Of a stretch of 28,537 nucleotides of DNA, positions 1 to 9,481 are shown one piece after another (position 1 is the stretch's first letter; each line of letters opens with the position of its first letter). Origin of the DNA: Defluviicoccus vanus (GTDB lineage: Bacteria; Pseudomonadota; Alphaproteobacteria; Rhodospirillales; Defluviicoccaceae); the NCBI RefSeq assembly GCF_014672695.1, contig NZ_CP053923.1, forward strand, positions 3,428,634 to 3,457,170, read 5' to 3'. Position numbers and translations under genes: made by a program. The notes below the pieces were generated by a model. The model was given only the letters and a program-made list of their open reading frames with translations. It was not told the DNA's origin and did not search any database.

Positions 1-1898
1 GATCTCGTCGCAGAGATCGAGCACAACATCGATGGCGAGGCGTGCCAGTTCCCGCCGCGCCAGCGCCACCACCGAGTGCACGAGGTTATTCGGGCTGAGC
101 GTCACCCGTTGCTGCGGTGCCTTGCGGACGAACCGGGCCACGTGCTGAATGATGTCCTTCGCCCGCTGCGCCTCGTCGTGCGCATCCTTGAGCGCGCCGA
201 CGATCTCGTCAGCATCCCAGCCATGGGTTGCCAGCCGTCGCAGCGAACCGTTGCAGTAATTCACCACGGCGGCGATCGGCTGGTTGAGTTCATGGGCCAG
301 TGCCGCCGCCATCTCACCCATGGCGGCGATGCGCATGTAGCGCATCAGCTGCTGCTGGTGATCGCGCGCTTCCTCTTCGGCGGCGATGCGATCGGAAATA
401 TCCTCCTGCAGTGCCACCACATGGGTGATCTCGCCGCTGTTGCTCTTCACCGGGGCGAGGCTGGCCGAGGCCCAGAACAACTCGCCGTTCTTGCGACGGT
501 TGCGCAGCTTGCCGGTCCAGGTCCTGCCTTCCTTCACCAGGGACCAGATCGCCGCGTCCTCCGCCTCGGAGCGATCGACGGAGCGCAACAGCGCCGGCGT
601 GCGGCCGATCACCTCCTCAGCCTCGTAACCAGTGACCTCGACGAAGCGCGGGTTGACGTATTCGATCACCGCGGCGGGGGTGGTGATGATGACGATCGCC
701 GGGCTTTGTTCGACGGCGCGGGTCAGCATGCGTAATGCATCCTCGGCCATCCGTCGCTCGGTGACATCGCGCGAGAAAATCGACACCGCGATCGGATTGC
801 CCTTGGGGTCCAGGACGGGGTGGGCACTCACGTCCATGATGCGGCCGCGCCAGGGAAACTCCCGCTGCACCCTGGCGCCGCGGTCGAAGACGCCACGGAT
901 CAGGGAACGAAGATGTTCGCCTTCCTCCGGCTGCACCAGGTCGATCAAGGATCGGCCGACGACAGCGCTTGGCTGCAGATCGAAGCAGGCCGCTCCGAAG
1001 CGGTTGATCGCCAGCACCACGCCACCGTCGTTAAGCATGGCAATCAGTTCGTCGACGGAGTCGATCATCACCTGCAGCGATGCGCGGCTCTGGCGAACCA
1101 CATTTTCGAGCCACTTGCGTTCGGTGATGTCGCTTCGCAATCCCACTGTGCCGCCATCGGGGTGCGGCGCTCCTTGACCAGGAGCCAGCGGCCGTCTTGC
1201 AGCTGCTCTTCGCCAACGAATTCACTGCCACGTCGCCCATCAAGGCGGCACTTGATCCAGTCGGCGGCGGGCATGTCGAGTTGAAACTGACCGGCGGCAA
1301 CGGCAGCGCGCAGCAAGTCTTCATAGGCGACGCCCGGCTGCAGCATCGTCGCCAGTGAACTGTAGTAGGAGGCGTAGCGACCGTTGATCATAACCAGGCG
1401 GTCGTTGGCGTCCCACAGCGCGAAGCCTTCGCTGATCGACTCGATGGCATCGCGCATCCGGTCGCGTTCGGCGCGCAGCGCCTCCTCTGCCGACCTCTGG
1501 ATCGTTGCATCGTTGACGATCCAGAGGATGCAGGAGCTGCGGCCGCGACTGCCACCGAGCGGCACGAGCGTCGTCCGCCACCAATTGCCCAGGGCGGTGG
1601 CGGTGACACAGCCGTCCCATTCGACGGTGGTGCGGGTGCACAGACATTCGAGGCAGTAACGGCAGAGGCTATCGGCGACCCCGCGCGAAAGGACGTCTTC
1701 CAGGCTGCGGCCGCTGAGGTTCCCGTCCGCATGCAGGACTTCGTCCATCATCCGATTGGACTGGCCAAAGCGGAAATTACCGTCCGGGAGCGGCTCGATC
1801 AGGCAGGCGGATACGCGCATGCGATCGAGAACCAGCCCGAACAGTTGGCGTTCGACGCTGCCGATTGGGTCCACGACGGGTTGTATGATTGCACTCAT
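1..1898 (-). CDS. Multi-PAS sensor histidine kinase, frameshifted, 3' end outside window
   Basis: Cytoplasmic-type sensor kinase of a two-component system. From the start near 1898 (minus strand, preceded by an AGGGGA ribosome site about 7 bases upstream) I read four PAS-like sensor blocks at about residues 20-150, 150-255, 265-390 and 395-515. A HisKA dimerisation box follows, with the motif AALAHELNQPIAAVVNY and the phospho-acceptor His at about residue 536 (292-294). The H-box resembles the FixL/DctB class. No transmembrane segment is evident, so the signal is probably intracellular (redox, gas or small ligand), but no ligand can be named. The ATPase domain lies beyond base 1. One base is missing in a G run at about 1157-1162. 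Before it the reading is ...KERRTP, and after it the frame continues as DGGTVGLRSDITERKWLENV without another stop. The family assignment is firm; specificity and partner regulator are unknown. Confidence 0.85.
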
Positions 1899-2412
1899 GC
1901 CGGATCCCCTGAGTTTTTCCGAAAAGAGCGTAGGTTATTGGATAAAACTCGTTCCAATTATCCGCACGATAGATGTAATTCTGGCGGTGGAATGAGCTGC
2001 AAAATGCACCCAATGTCCTCGCTAATTGTTGTCATCGTCGCTAGAACATTTAGTTCGTTCAGATTAATACATTATTATCGCCGCGTAAACGGCACAGTAT
2101 TTCTCTGTCGGGTCAGAGCCTTCCTCTTGCGGCCCGGGCGGTCAAACTTCTCCAGCTGCTGTGTGGACGAAGATTCAGACGTTCTCCCCTCTTGCTGCGA
2201 CTATACCCAAAAGGGGCAATAAAGGAAATAGGGCATAAGCAAGGCAGCGCTCAGCGGGATGGAGTGCGACAGGTGTGGCCTGAATGGGGAGGGAAATCCC
2301 GGCGTGGCGGTCATTCCATGGCTCACGGCCGCCGCCGCAAAGGCGTAAACTGGAGGCAAAGCCAAGGCGGCAACAAAAGCCAATCCGGGATCAAACGACG
2401 GGAGCAGACGCG
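1899..2412. other. Divergent intergenic region between kinase and malate synthase
   Basis: About 510 bases separate the two divergent genes. The part from about 1910 to 2110 is clearly richer in A/T than its surroundings and should hold the promoters of both. I could not fix a convincing -35/-10 pair or operator. Reading frames here on either strand have no recognisable protein similarity. Confidence 0.5.
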
Positions 2413-4068
2413 ATGGCCACAATGACCGAGATCGAACCGCAGCGCAGGGCGCAGCGAGGCATGGATGTGCCGCAGGAACAGGAGATGGCACAGGGGGTGA
2501 CGATACGGGCAGCGCTGGCGGGTGGTGACGAAGACATTCTGAGCCCCGACGCGCTCGCCTTCGTTGCTGCGCTCGAACGCCGGTTCGGTGTCGTCCGCCT
2601 GCAGCTGCTGGCCCGTCGCGAGGAGGTTCAGGCCGGACTCGACCGGGGCCGGCGACCGGGTTTCCTCGCCGAAACCGACCACATCCGTCACGGCAACTGG
2701 CGGGTGGCACCGGTGCCGGTCGACCTGCAGGACCGCCGGGTGGAGATCACCGGCCCGGTGGAGCGCAAGATGGTAATCAACGCGCTCAACAGCGGCGCCA
2801 ACGTCTTCATGGCCGACTTCGAGGATTCGCTGACGCCAACCTGGCGCAACCTGATCGACGGCCAGGTCAATCTGCGCGACGCCATCGCCGGCAGTATCAC
2901 CTACGAAGACCCGCAGACCGGCAAGTCATACGCGCTGGAGCAGCCGCGGGCGGTGCTCGTCGTCCGCCCGCGCGGTTGGCACCTGGAGGAGGCGCACGTG
3001 CGCGTCGATGGTCGGGCGATGTCGGCGGCGCTGTTCGACTTCGGCCTCTATCTCTTCCACAATGCCCGCACCCTGCTCGATGCCGGCTCCGGCCCGTACT
3101 TCTATCTCCCCAAGCTCGAGAGCCACCTGGAGGCGAAGCTGTGGGCGGATGTCTTCACCATCGCCGAGCAGTTGCTTGGCCTGCCGCACGGCAGCATCCG
3201 GGTGACGGTGCTGATCGAAACCATCCTCGCCGCCTTCGAGATGGAGGAGATCCTTTATCAGCTGCGCGACTACGCCGCCGGCCTCAACTGTGGCCGCTGG
3301 GATTACATCTTCAGCTTCATCAAGAAGTTCCGCAACCGCTCCGACTGTGTGCTGCCTGACCGCAACGGCATCACCATGGCCGCACCGTTTCTGCACGCCT
3401 ACAGCCGGCTCTTGATCAAGACCTGCCATCGCCGCGGCGCGCATGCCATCGGCGGGATGGCGTCATTCATCCCGGTGAAGACGGATGCGGCGCTGAACGA
3501 GGCAGCGATCGAACGCGTCCGTGCCGATAAGCTGCGCGAGGTGGGCGATGGCCACGACGGCACCTGGGTGGCGCATCCGGGGCTGGTGGATGTCGCCAAG
3601 GCGGTGTTCGACGAACACATGCCGGGGGCAAATCAAGTGGCGACGATCCGCGACGAGGTGCACGTGACTGCGGCCGACTTGCTCGCGGTGCCGGCGGGGG
3701 AGATCAGCGAGGAAGGCCTGCGCAACAACCTGCGCGTCGGCATCCAATATATCGAGGCCTGGCTCGGCGGCCTTGGCTGCGTGCCGCTCTACAACTTGAT
3801 GGAGGACGCGGCGACGGCGGAGATCTGCCGCTCGCAGGTGTGGCAATGGCTGAAGCACAAGGCGCGGCTCGCCGACGGCCGGCCGATCAACGAAATGCTG
3901 GTGGGCGAGCTGATCGACGACGAGATGACGAAGCTGCGCACGGCGCTAGGAGTGAAGCGGTTCGACGAAGGTCACTTCACCGCCGCGATCGCCCTGTTCC
4001 GCCAGGTGGCGACCCCGCCCGAGTTCATCGATTTCCTCACCCTGCCGGCCTACGACCGGGTAGTGTAG
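2413..4068 (+). CDS. aceB: Malate synthase A
   Basis: Condenses glyoxylate with acetyl-CoA to malate, the second step of the glyoxylate shunt, in the cytoplasm. The frame is open from 2284, but the start is placed at the ATG at 2413, behind GGGAG with about 9 bases spacing. This gives 551 residues, close to the 530-550 usual for the A isoform. Visible motifs are RPRGWHLEEAHVRVDG with the conserved active-site Arg (about residues 185-187), VLIETILAAFEMEEIL, the family signature around GLNCGRWDYIFSFIKKF (about 290-306), and MEDAATAEI with the presumed catalytic base Asp at about 465. The family signature normally has His three residues before the GLN; here it is Tyr287 (RDYAAGLN). An in-frame ATG at 2422 is a less likely start. 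No isocitrate lyase gene is in the window, so the shunt partner must be elsewhere. The frame is intact. Confidence 0.95.
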   Translation: MATMTEIEPQRRAQRGMDVPQEQEMAQGVTIRAALAGGDEDILSPDALAFVAALERRFGVVRLQLLARREEVQAGLDRGRRPGFLAETDHIRHGNWRVAPVPVDLQDRRVEITGPVERKMVINALNSGANVFMADFEDSLTPTWRNLIDGQVNLRDAIAGSITYEDPQTGKSYALEQPRAVLVVRPRGWHLEEAHVRVDGRAMSAALFDFGLYLFHNARTLLDAGSGPYFYLPKLESHLEAKLWADVFTIAEQLLGLPHGSIRVTVLIETILAAFEMEEILYQLRDYAAGLNCGRWDYIFSFIKKFRNRSDCVLPDRNGITMAAPFLHAYSRLLIKTCHRRGAHAIGGMASFIPVKTDAALNEAAIERVRADKLREVGDGHDGTWVAHPGLVDVAKAVFDEHMPGANQVATIRDEVHVTAADLLAVPAGEISEEGLRNNLRVGIQYIEAWLGGLGCVPLYNLMEDAATAEICRSQVWQWLKHKARLADGRPINEMLVGELIDDEMTKLRTALGVKRFDEGHFTAAIALFRQVATPPEFIDFLTLPAYDRVV

Positions 4069-4114
4069 AAGCGAGGTGTATCACAGCGCCGGGCGGCAAT
4101 GCGGCCGAAACTAC

Positions 4115-4130
4115 ATGACGTCAACGTCAT
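4115..4130. promoter_or_regulatory. Perfect 16-bp inverted repeat, candidate operator
   Basis: ATGACGT, a CA spacer, then ACGTCAT: two perfect 7-base arms in the 192-base gap between malate synthase and the first RTX gene. It lies about 130 bases upstream of the RTX start and just before an A/T-rich stretch (aattttgtta). Size and symmetry fit a dimeric regulator site. The regulator is unknown, and no transcription factor gene is in the window. Confidence 0.4.
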
Positions 4131-4260
4131 AATTTTGTTATGGTTTTGCCCAAAAGAAGCCTTCCCTGTTCCTGCGCTCTGGCTTACGATCCTATCCGCA
4201 TACCTTTGGGGGAGGTGGCTCGGCTGACTGCACTCCCCTGCGGATGGGAGGGATCAAGCC

Positions 4261-7200
4261 GTGGCAACCTTCGTCGGCTCCGACGCAAACGAAACCATCA
4301 CACCTTCGAACGTCTCCACCACCGTCACCCGCACCCCGCCCGGCAGCCTTCCCAGCACCGCCGCCGACTCCATCGACGGCGGCGGCGGCAATGATACGAT
4401 CGTTGGCGGCTTTGCGGACACACTCCTAGGGGGCAGCGGCAACGATAGTATTCAGGCGAATGATGGGAATTCTTCGGGCTATGGTATCGACATCTCAATT
4501 TCCGGTGGGGACGGGAGCGATACGATAGTGGCAAGTGGAAGTTTGCCATCTAATTCATTTGGAACAATAAATATCAATATTTCTGGGGGCGGTGGCAATG
4601 ATAGCATGTCCGGCTTTGTGGTCGGACAAATTCAAAGCCCAGATTATCTATTTCCAGGACAACTTAGTATTCGAGGAGGGGATGGTAACGACACCATCGC
4701 CGGCGGCTACAGCGTAGCCGGCAATGTCTCGCTGTTCGGTGACGGGGGCAATGACAGCCTGACCGGGCAAGGAAGTGGTGGCGAGACATTCGACGGTGGC
4801 ACCGGAAACGATACGATCCTCGGCCTCGAAGGCGCGGATGTGCTGATTGGCGGTGTCGGTAACGATTCCCTCGACGGTGGTGACGGCTTTGATTTTGCTG
4901 ACTATCAGGCGTCCGGCGGTGCGGTCAGCGTTTCGCTAGCACTGACGACAGCGCAGAACACACAGGGCGCCGGCATCGATACCCTGATCCGTATCGAGGG
5001 GGTCAACGGCTCCGCGTACAACGACACCCTGTCCGGCGACGCCGGCGCCAACGTCCTCAATGGCGTAGCGGGCAATGACTCGCTCACCGGTGGTAGCGGC
5101 GCAGACACTCTCCTGGGTGGCGCCGGCGATGACAGCCTGAACGGTGGGGACGGCAACGACCTTCTCGATGGCGGAGCCGGCAACGACGTGCTGAACGGTG
5201 GCGCCGGCGTCGACACCGCGATCTACGCGTCGGCGACGGCGGGAGTCAGCGTATCGCTGGCGATCGCCGGAGCGCAGAACACCGGCAACGGCCTCGATAC
5301 GCTCATTTCGATCGAAAATCTCACCGGCTCGGACTTTGACGACACGCTGATCGGCAACGCCGGCAACAACGTGCTGCACGGGCGGTGGCGGGCTCGATTC
5401 CCTTGATGGCGGTGCCGGCAACGATACCATTGAAGGCGGGAGTTCAGGTGGAACGATCAGCGGTGGTGCCGGCAATGACAGTCTTCATGCTGAAGTCGGA
5501 GGTGCATGGTACGTGGCAACCGGAAATCTTTCGGTGTCCGGTGGTGACGGAAGCGATACCATTGTCGCGTCTGATACAGCATCATACTACGGAAGTATTG
5601 ACGTTTCCATTTCCGGCGACGGTGGAAATGACAGCATCAATGGGCATGCTGCCGGAACGATAATCTCTGGTCGTTGGTATGATTATCCTGTCTATGGCAA
5701 TATCACTGTCCATGGTGGCGACGGCAACGACACCATCACGGCCGGCTACAGCCTCTATGGCAGCGCGTACCTGTCGGGCGACAACGGCAACGACAGCCTG
5801 ATCGGCCAGGGTTGGGACAGCGCCAGCGGCCTGGGCGGGATTGAGACGTTGGATGGCGGCGCCGGCAACGATACCATCCTGGGGATGGCAGGGGCCGACG
5901 TTCTGCGCGGCGGTGCCGGGAGCGACTCGCTCGACGGTGGTGATGGCCTCGATATCGCCGACTACCAGACCGCCGGGACAGGCGTCAAAGTTTCCCTCGC
6001 CCTCACCACGGCACAGAACACGATCGGCGCCGGCCTCGATACCTTGGTCAACATCGAAGGGCTGAGCGGTTCCGCTTACAACGACACCCTTGCCGGCAAT
6101 TCCGCAAATAACCTGCTCAGCGGCGGGGCTGGCAACGATAACCTCAAAGGCGATGTCGGCAACGACACCCTCGACGGCGGTTTGGGGAACGACACCCTCG
6201 ACGGCGGCAATGGCAACGACACCGCGAGCTTTGCGTCGGCGACGACCGGGGTGAAGGTGTCGCTCGCGGTCAGTGGTGCACAAGCCACCGGTAGCGGTAG
6301 CGACACGCTGATCAGTATCGAAAACCTGCAAGGGTCCGCCTTCGCCGATACGCTGACGGGCAACGCCGGCGACAATAGCTTATCGGGCGGGGACGGCAAC
6401 GACTCCCTCGCCGGCGGCGCCGGCAACGACACCTTCGATGGCGGCAGCGGCAGCGACACGATCGATACCGGTGGCGGCGCCGACTCCATCACCGGCGACT
6501 ACGACAGCATCATTGGCAGTGCGGCGGCCGACACGATCCAGGCCTACACCCTGGGCGGGTATCTCAATATCTCGGCCGGCGATGGCGGCGACAGCATCAA
6601 CGCCAATGCCAATGGCGTTTGGCTGCCTTGGAATGATGTCGACGGCGGTTCGGTAGCCGTGGGAGGTGGGGCTGGAAACGATACCATCGTCGGTCGCAGC
6701 GAGGCTGGCCTCGTCTCCATCTCCGGTGGCGATGGGAACGATATTCTCACCGGTTCCGCCTATGGAGGCTACTATGCCAGCTGCTCCATCCATATCGATG
6801 GCGATGGCGGGGACGACACGATCACCGCAGATGCCAGCTATGGCGACGTGCTGCTGTCTGGTGGCGATGGCAATGACAGCATTGTCGGCAGTGTGGGCGG
6901 CTGGGGAGGGTCATATACTCACGGCGTAACGATATCCGGCGGGGCTGGCGACGATACGATCACCGGGTCGAGTATCCTTGGTGAAACATTCCTTTACGGC
7001 GATGACGGCAACGACAGCGTCACCGGTGCGGCCGGCGATGAAACTCTGGACGGCGGCGCTGGCAACGACACCCTCGATGCCGGTGAGGGCAACGACAGCG
7101 CGCAGGGCGGCACCGGCAACGACTCCGTCAACGGCTGGGGCGGCAATGACACCCTCGTGGGCGGCGCCGGCAACGATACGGTCGAGGGTGGTGCCGGCAA

Positions 7201-9275
7201 CGACTGGCAAACCGGCGACGACGGCCATGACTCGCTCAACGGCTGGGACGGTAACGACACCCTTTTTGGCGGCGCCGGCAACGACACGCTGATCGGCAAC
7301 GTCGGCCACGACAGCCTGATGGGCGATGCCGGCGACGACAGCCTCTACGGCGGCAACGGCAACGACACCCTCCTCGGTGTGTGACGGCAACGACACTCTG
7401 GCTGCCCGGGAGGGCAACGACAGGCTCGACGGCGGTGCTGGCAACGACAGTCTCGATGGCAGCGCCGGCAACGATTACATCGACGGCGGCGTAGGCTTTG
7501 ACCAAGCGGGGTACCAATCGGAAGCTGCCGGGGTCAAGGTCTCGCTGGCACTGGCCGGGGCGCAGAACACCGCGGGCGCCGGCGTCGACACGCTGGTTGG
7601 CATCGAGGGGATCACCGGCTCGGCCTACAACGACACCCTGACCGGAAACGCCGCGGATAATCTCCTCGACGGCGCTGCCGGCAATGACATTCTGAACGGT
7701 GGCGAAGGCAGCGACACCCTTCTCGGCGGCGACGGCAACGATACATTAACCGACCTCAACACCACGTACGGGAGCACCTTGTCGGCCTTTGTCGATGGTG
7801 GCTCGGGTGACGACAGCATTGATGCCAGCGTGCGTTCGGGTGATCTGTATGTCGCTGGAGGAAGCGGCAATGACACCTTGAGCGTCTATACCGCATACGC
7901 CGATTATTCCACCGAGCAGTTTGTCTACGGTGGTGACGGCAACGACAGCATTGATGCGGGCTCAGAGTACGGAAATTTGGTCGTCTACGGTGACGGTGGA
8001 GACGACACCATTTCCGCGCGACTCGGCGGCGTCATCTATGGCGGCAGTGGCAACGATTATATAGTTTCTCGCGGCACTGCCAAAGTGGCGGCGAGTGTCT
8101 ACGGTGACGACGGCAACGATACCATCGACGCCTGGGGCAGTCTTGGATATGTGGGCCTCCACGGTGGAGGCGGCGATGACAGCATCAGCGCCGTTGGTGT
8201 TGCCGATATCTGGGGGATGCCGGCAACGATATCATCGTCGCTAGCGCCTACTTCGAATCGATCCAGCTGTTCGGCGGCGACGGGGACGATACGCTGCAAG
8301 CCGGCAGCGTCTATGGCGAGGTGCTGCTTTCGGGCGACGCGGGCGACGACAGCCTGACCGGTGACGGGCAGAAGGAGACCCCTCGACGGCGGCATCGGCA
8401 ACGACACGCTCGATGGCTACGACGGCGACGACAGCCTCAACGGCGGTGGCGGCAACAACGTGCTGTTTGGTGGCAGCGGCAACGATACGCTTGTGGCCGG
8501 GGATGGGAATGACTCGCTTGATGGCGGCTACGACGACGACTCGCTGAATGGCTGGGGCGGCGCCGATACGCTCTCTGGCGGGGCGGGTAACGACCAGATC
8601 GACGCCGGCGCCGGCAATGATTGGGCGTCGGGCGACGACGGCGATGACTCGCTCAACGGCTGGGACGGCAACGACACGCTGTTCGGTGGGACCGGCAACG
8701 ACACCCTGATCGGCAACGTTGGCCACGACAGCCTGATCGGCGATTTCGGTAACGATAGCCTCTACGGCGGCAACGGCAACGACACCCTGGTCGCCGGCGA
8801 CGGCAACGATACGCTGCTCGCCCGGGAAGGCAACGACAGCGTCGACGGCGGCGCCGGCAACGATTCCCTCGATGGCTACGACGGGGCGGATACGCTGATC
8901 GGCGGTGCGGGAAGCGACCTGCTCAGCGGCGGCACCGGCGCCGACAAATTCGTCTACACCGCGATCGGTGACTCCGCGGTGGGCGTCAATCACGACACCA
9001 TTCTCAGCTTCGATGGCGTCGGTGCGGTGGCGGGGGACCAGATCAACCTGGCGGCGCTCGATGCCAAGTCGCTCGTGGCCGGCGATCAGGCGTTTACGTT
9101 CATCGGCACCGCGGCGTTCACTCACGTTGCCGGGCAGTTGCACGCGGTGGCGACCAATGGTGGCGTCGACAGCCTGATCCAGGGCGACGTCAACGGCGAT
9201 GGCGTTGCCGATTTCGAAATCCTGGTCAAGGGCGCCACTGCAGCAGCGTGGGTGGCGGGCGACTTCATCCTCTGA
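4261..9275 (+). CDS. Giant RTX calcium-binding protein, type I secreted, four frameshifts
   Basis: Probable extracellular Ca2+-dependent beta-roll protein (adhesin, matrix or surface protein). No protease or lipase domain is seen. The GTG start at 4261 follows GGGAGGG by about 8 bases and matches the start of the second RTX protein (MATFxGxxANETITP). With frameshifts repaired it is about 1,670 residues. Order: a cap of about 45 residues; alternating blocks of canonical GGxGxDxLx nonapeptides and of longer 20-29-residue repeats; five VSLA...QNT...DTL..IE...GS modules; and a C-terminal domain (GADKFVY...) ending WVAGDFIL, a typical type I secretion terminus. There is no N-terminal signal peptide. 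The frame is broken at about 5380 (+1), 7380 (+1), 8215 (-1) and 8381 (+1). Open segments are 4261-5379, 5381-7380, 7383-8215, 8216-8380 and 8382-9275. No HlyB/HlyD/TolC exporter is nearby. Either a recent pseudogene or a draft-quality reading. Confidence 0.85.
7231..7460 (+). repeat. Direct repeat copy 1 inside RTX gene (230 bp)
   Basis: Encodes DSLNGWDGNDTLFGGAGNDT and onward to NDSLDG. It pairs with 8648-8876, to which it is closely similar. This copy is one base longer, and the extra base falls at GTGTG near 7377-7383, exactly where the reading frame breaks. Confidence 0.8.
8648..8876 (+). repeat. Direct repeat copy 2 inside RTX gene (229 bp)
   Basis: Partner of 7231-7460. This copy is in frame throughout (LVAGDGNDTLLAREGNDSV where copy 1 breaks). 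Such near-identical tandem blocks are prone to recombination and to assembly error. Confidence 0.8.
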
Positions 9276-9481
9276 AGCGCCTCCCCGCACCCGGGGCTGT
9301 GTTGCGACAGTCCCCGGCAGCAGGGCTACGCGCCTGAGGCGAAGCGACGGCAACCCTCAGTTACGGATTGATCGGCAGCGGCTCCTTTTTTCTCTCGCTT
9401 ACGGTGAACTTCTGCTGAGATAGTTCACTGGGGGGTGAGCGGGGCTTGCTTCCCTCTTTCCGTCAACTGAGGGACCAAGCA
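9276..9481. other. Gap between the two RTX genes
   Basis: Holds a weak CCCCG/CGGGG hairpin just after the first RTX stop, without a T run, and a short A/T-richer patch (ctccttttttctctcgc, about 9380-9397). TGAGGGACC precedes the second RTX start at 9482. The spacing allows either read-through or a separate promoter. Confidence 0.4.

Noticed and set aside
1068..1324. Reading the kinase as a complete 276-residue protein ending at 1068
   Set aside because: Beyond the G-run indel another frame continues with two further PAS-like blocks and the HisKA box, so the short version is a frameshift product.
2201..2710. Minus-strand frame opposite the start of malate synthase
   Set aside because: Composition is a shadow of the malate synthase coding strand; no start signal.
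4380..8935. Regular short repeats that could suggest a CRISPR array or satellite DNA
   Set aside because: The repeats are degenerate, in coding phase and spell GGxGxD nonapeptides; there are no conserved repeats with unique spacers.
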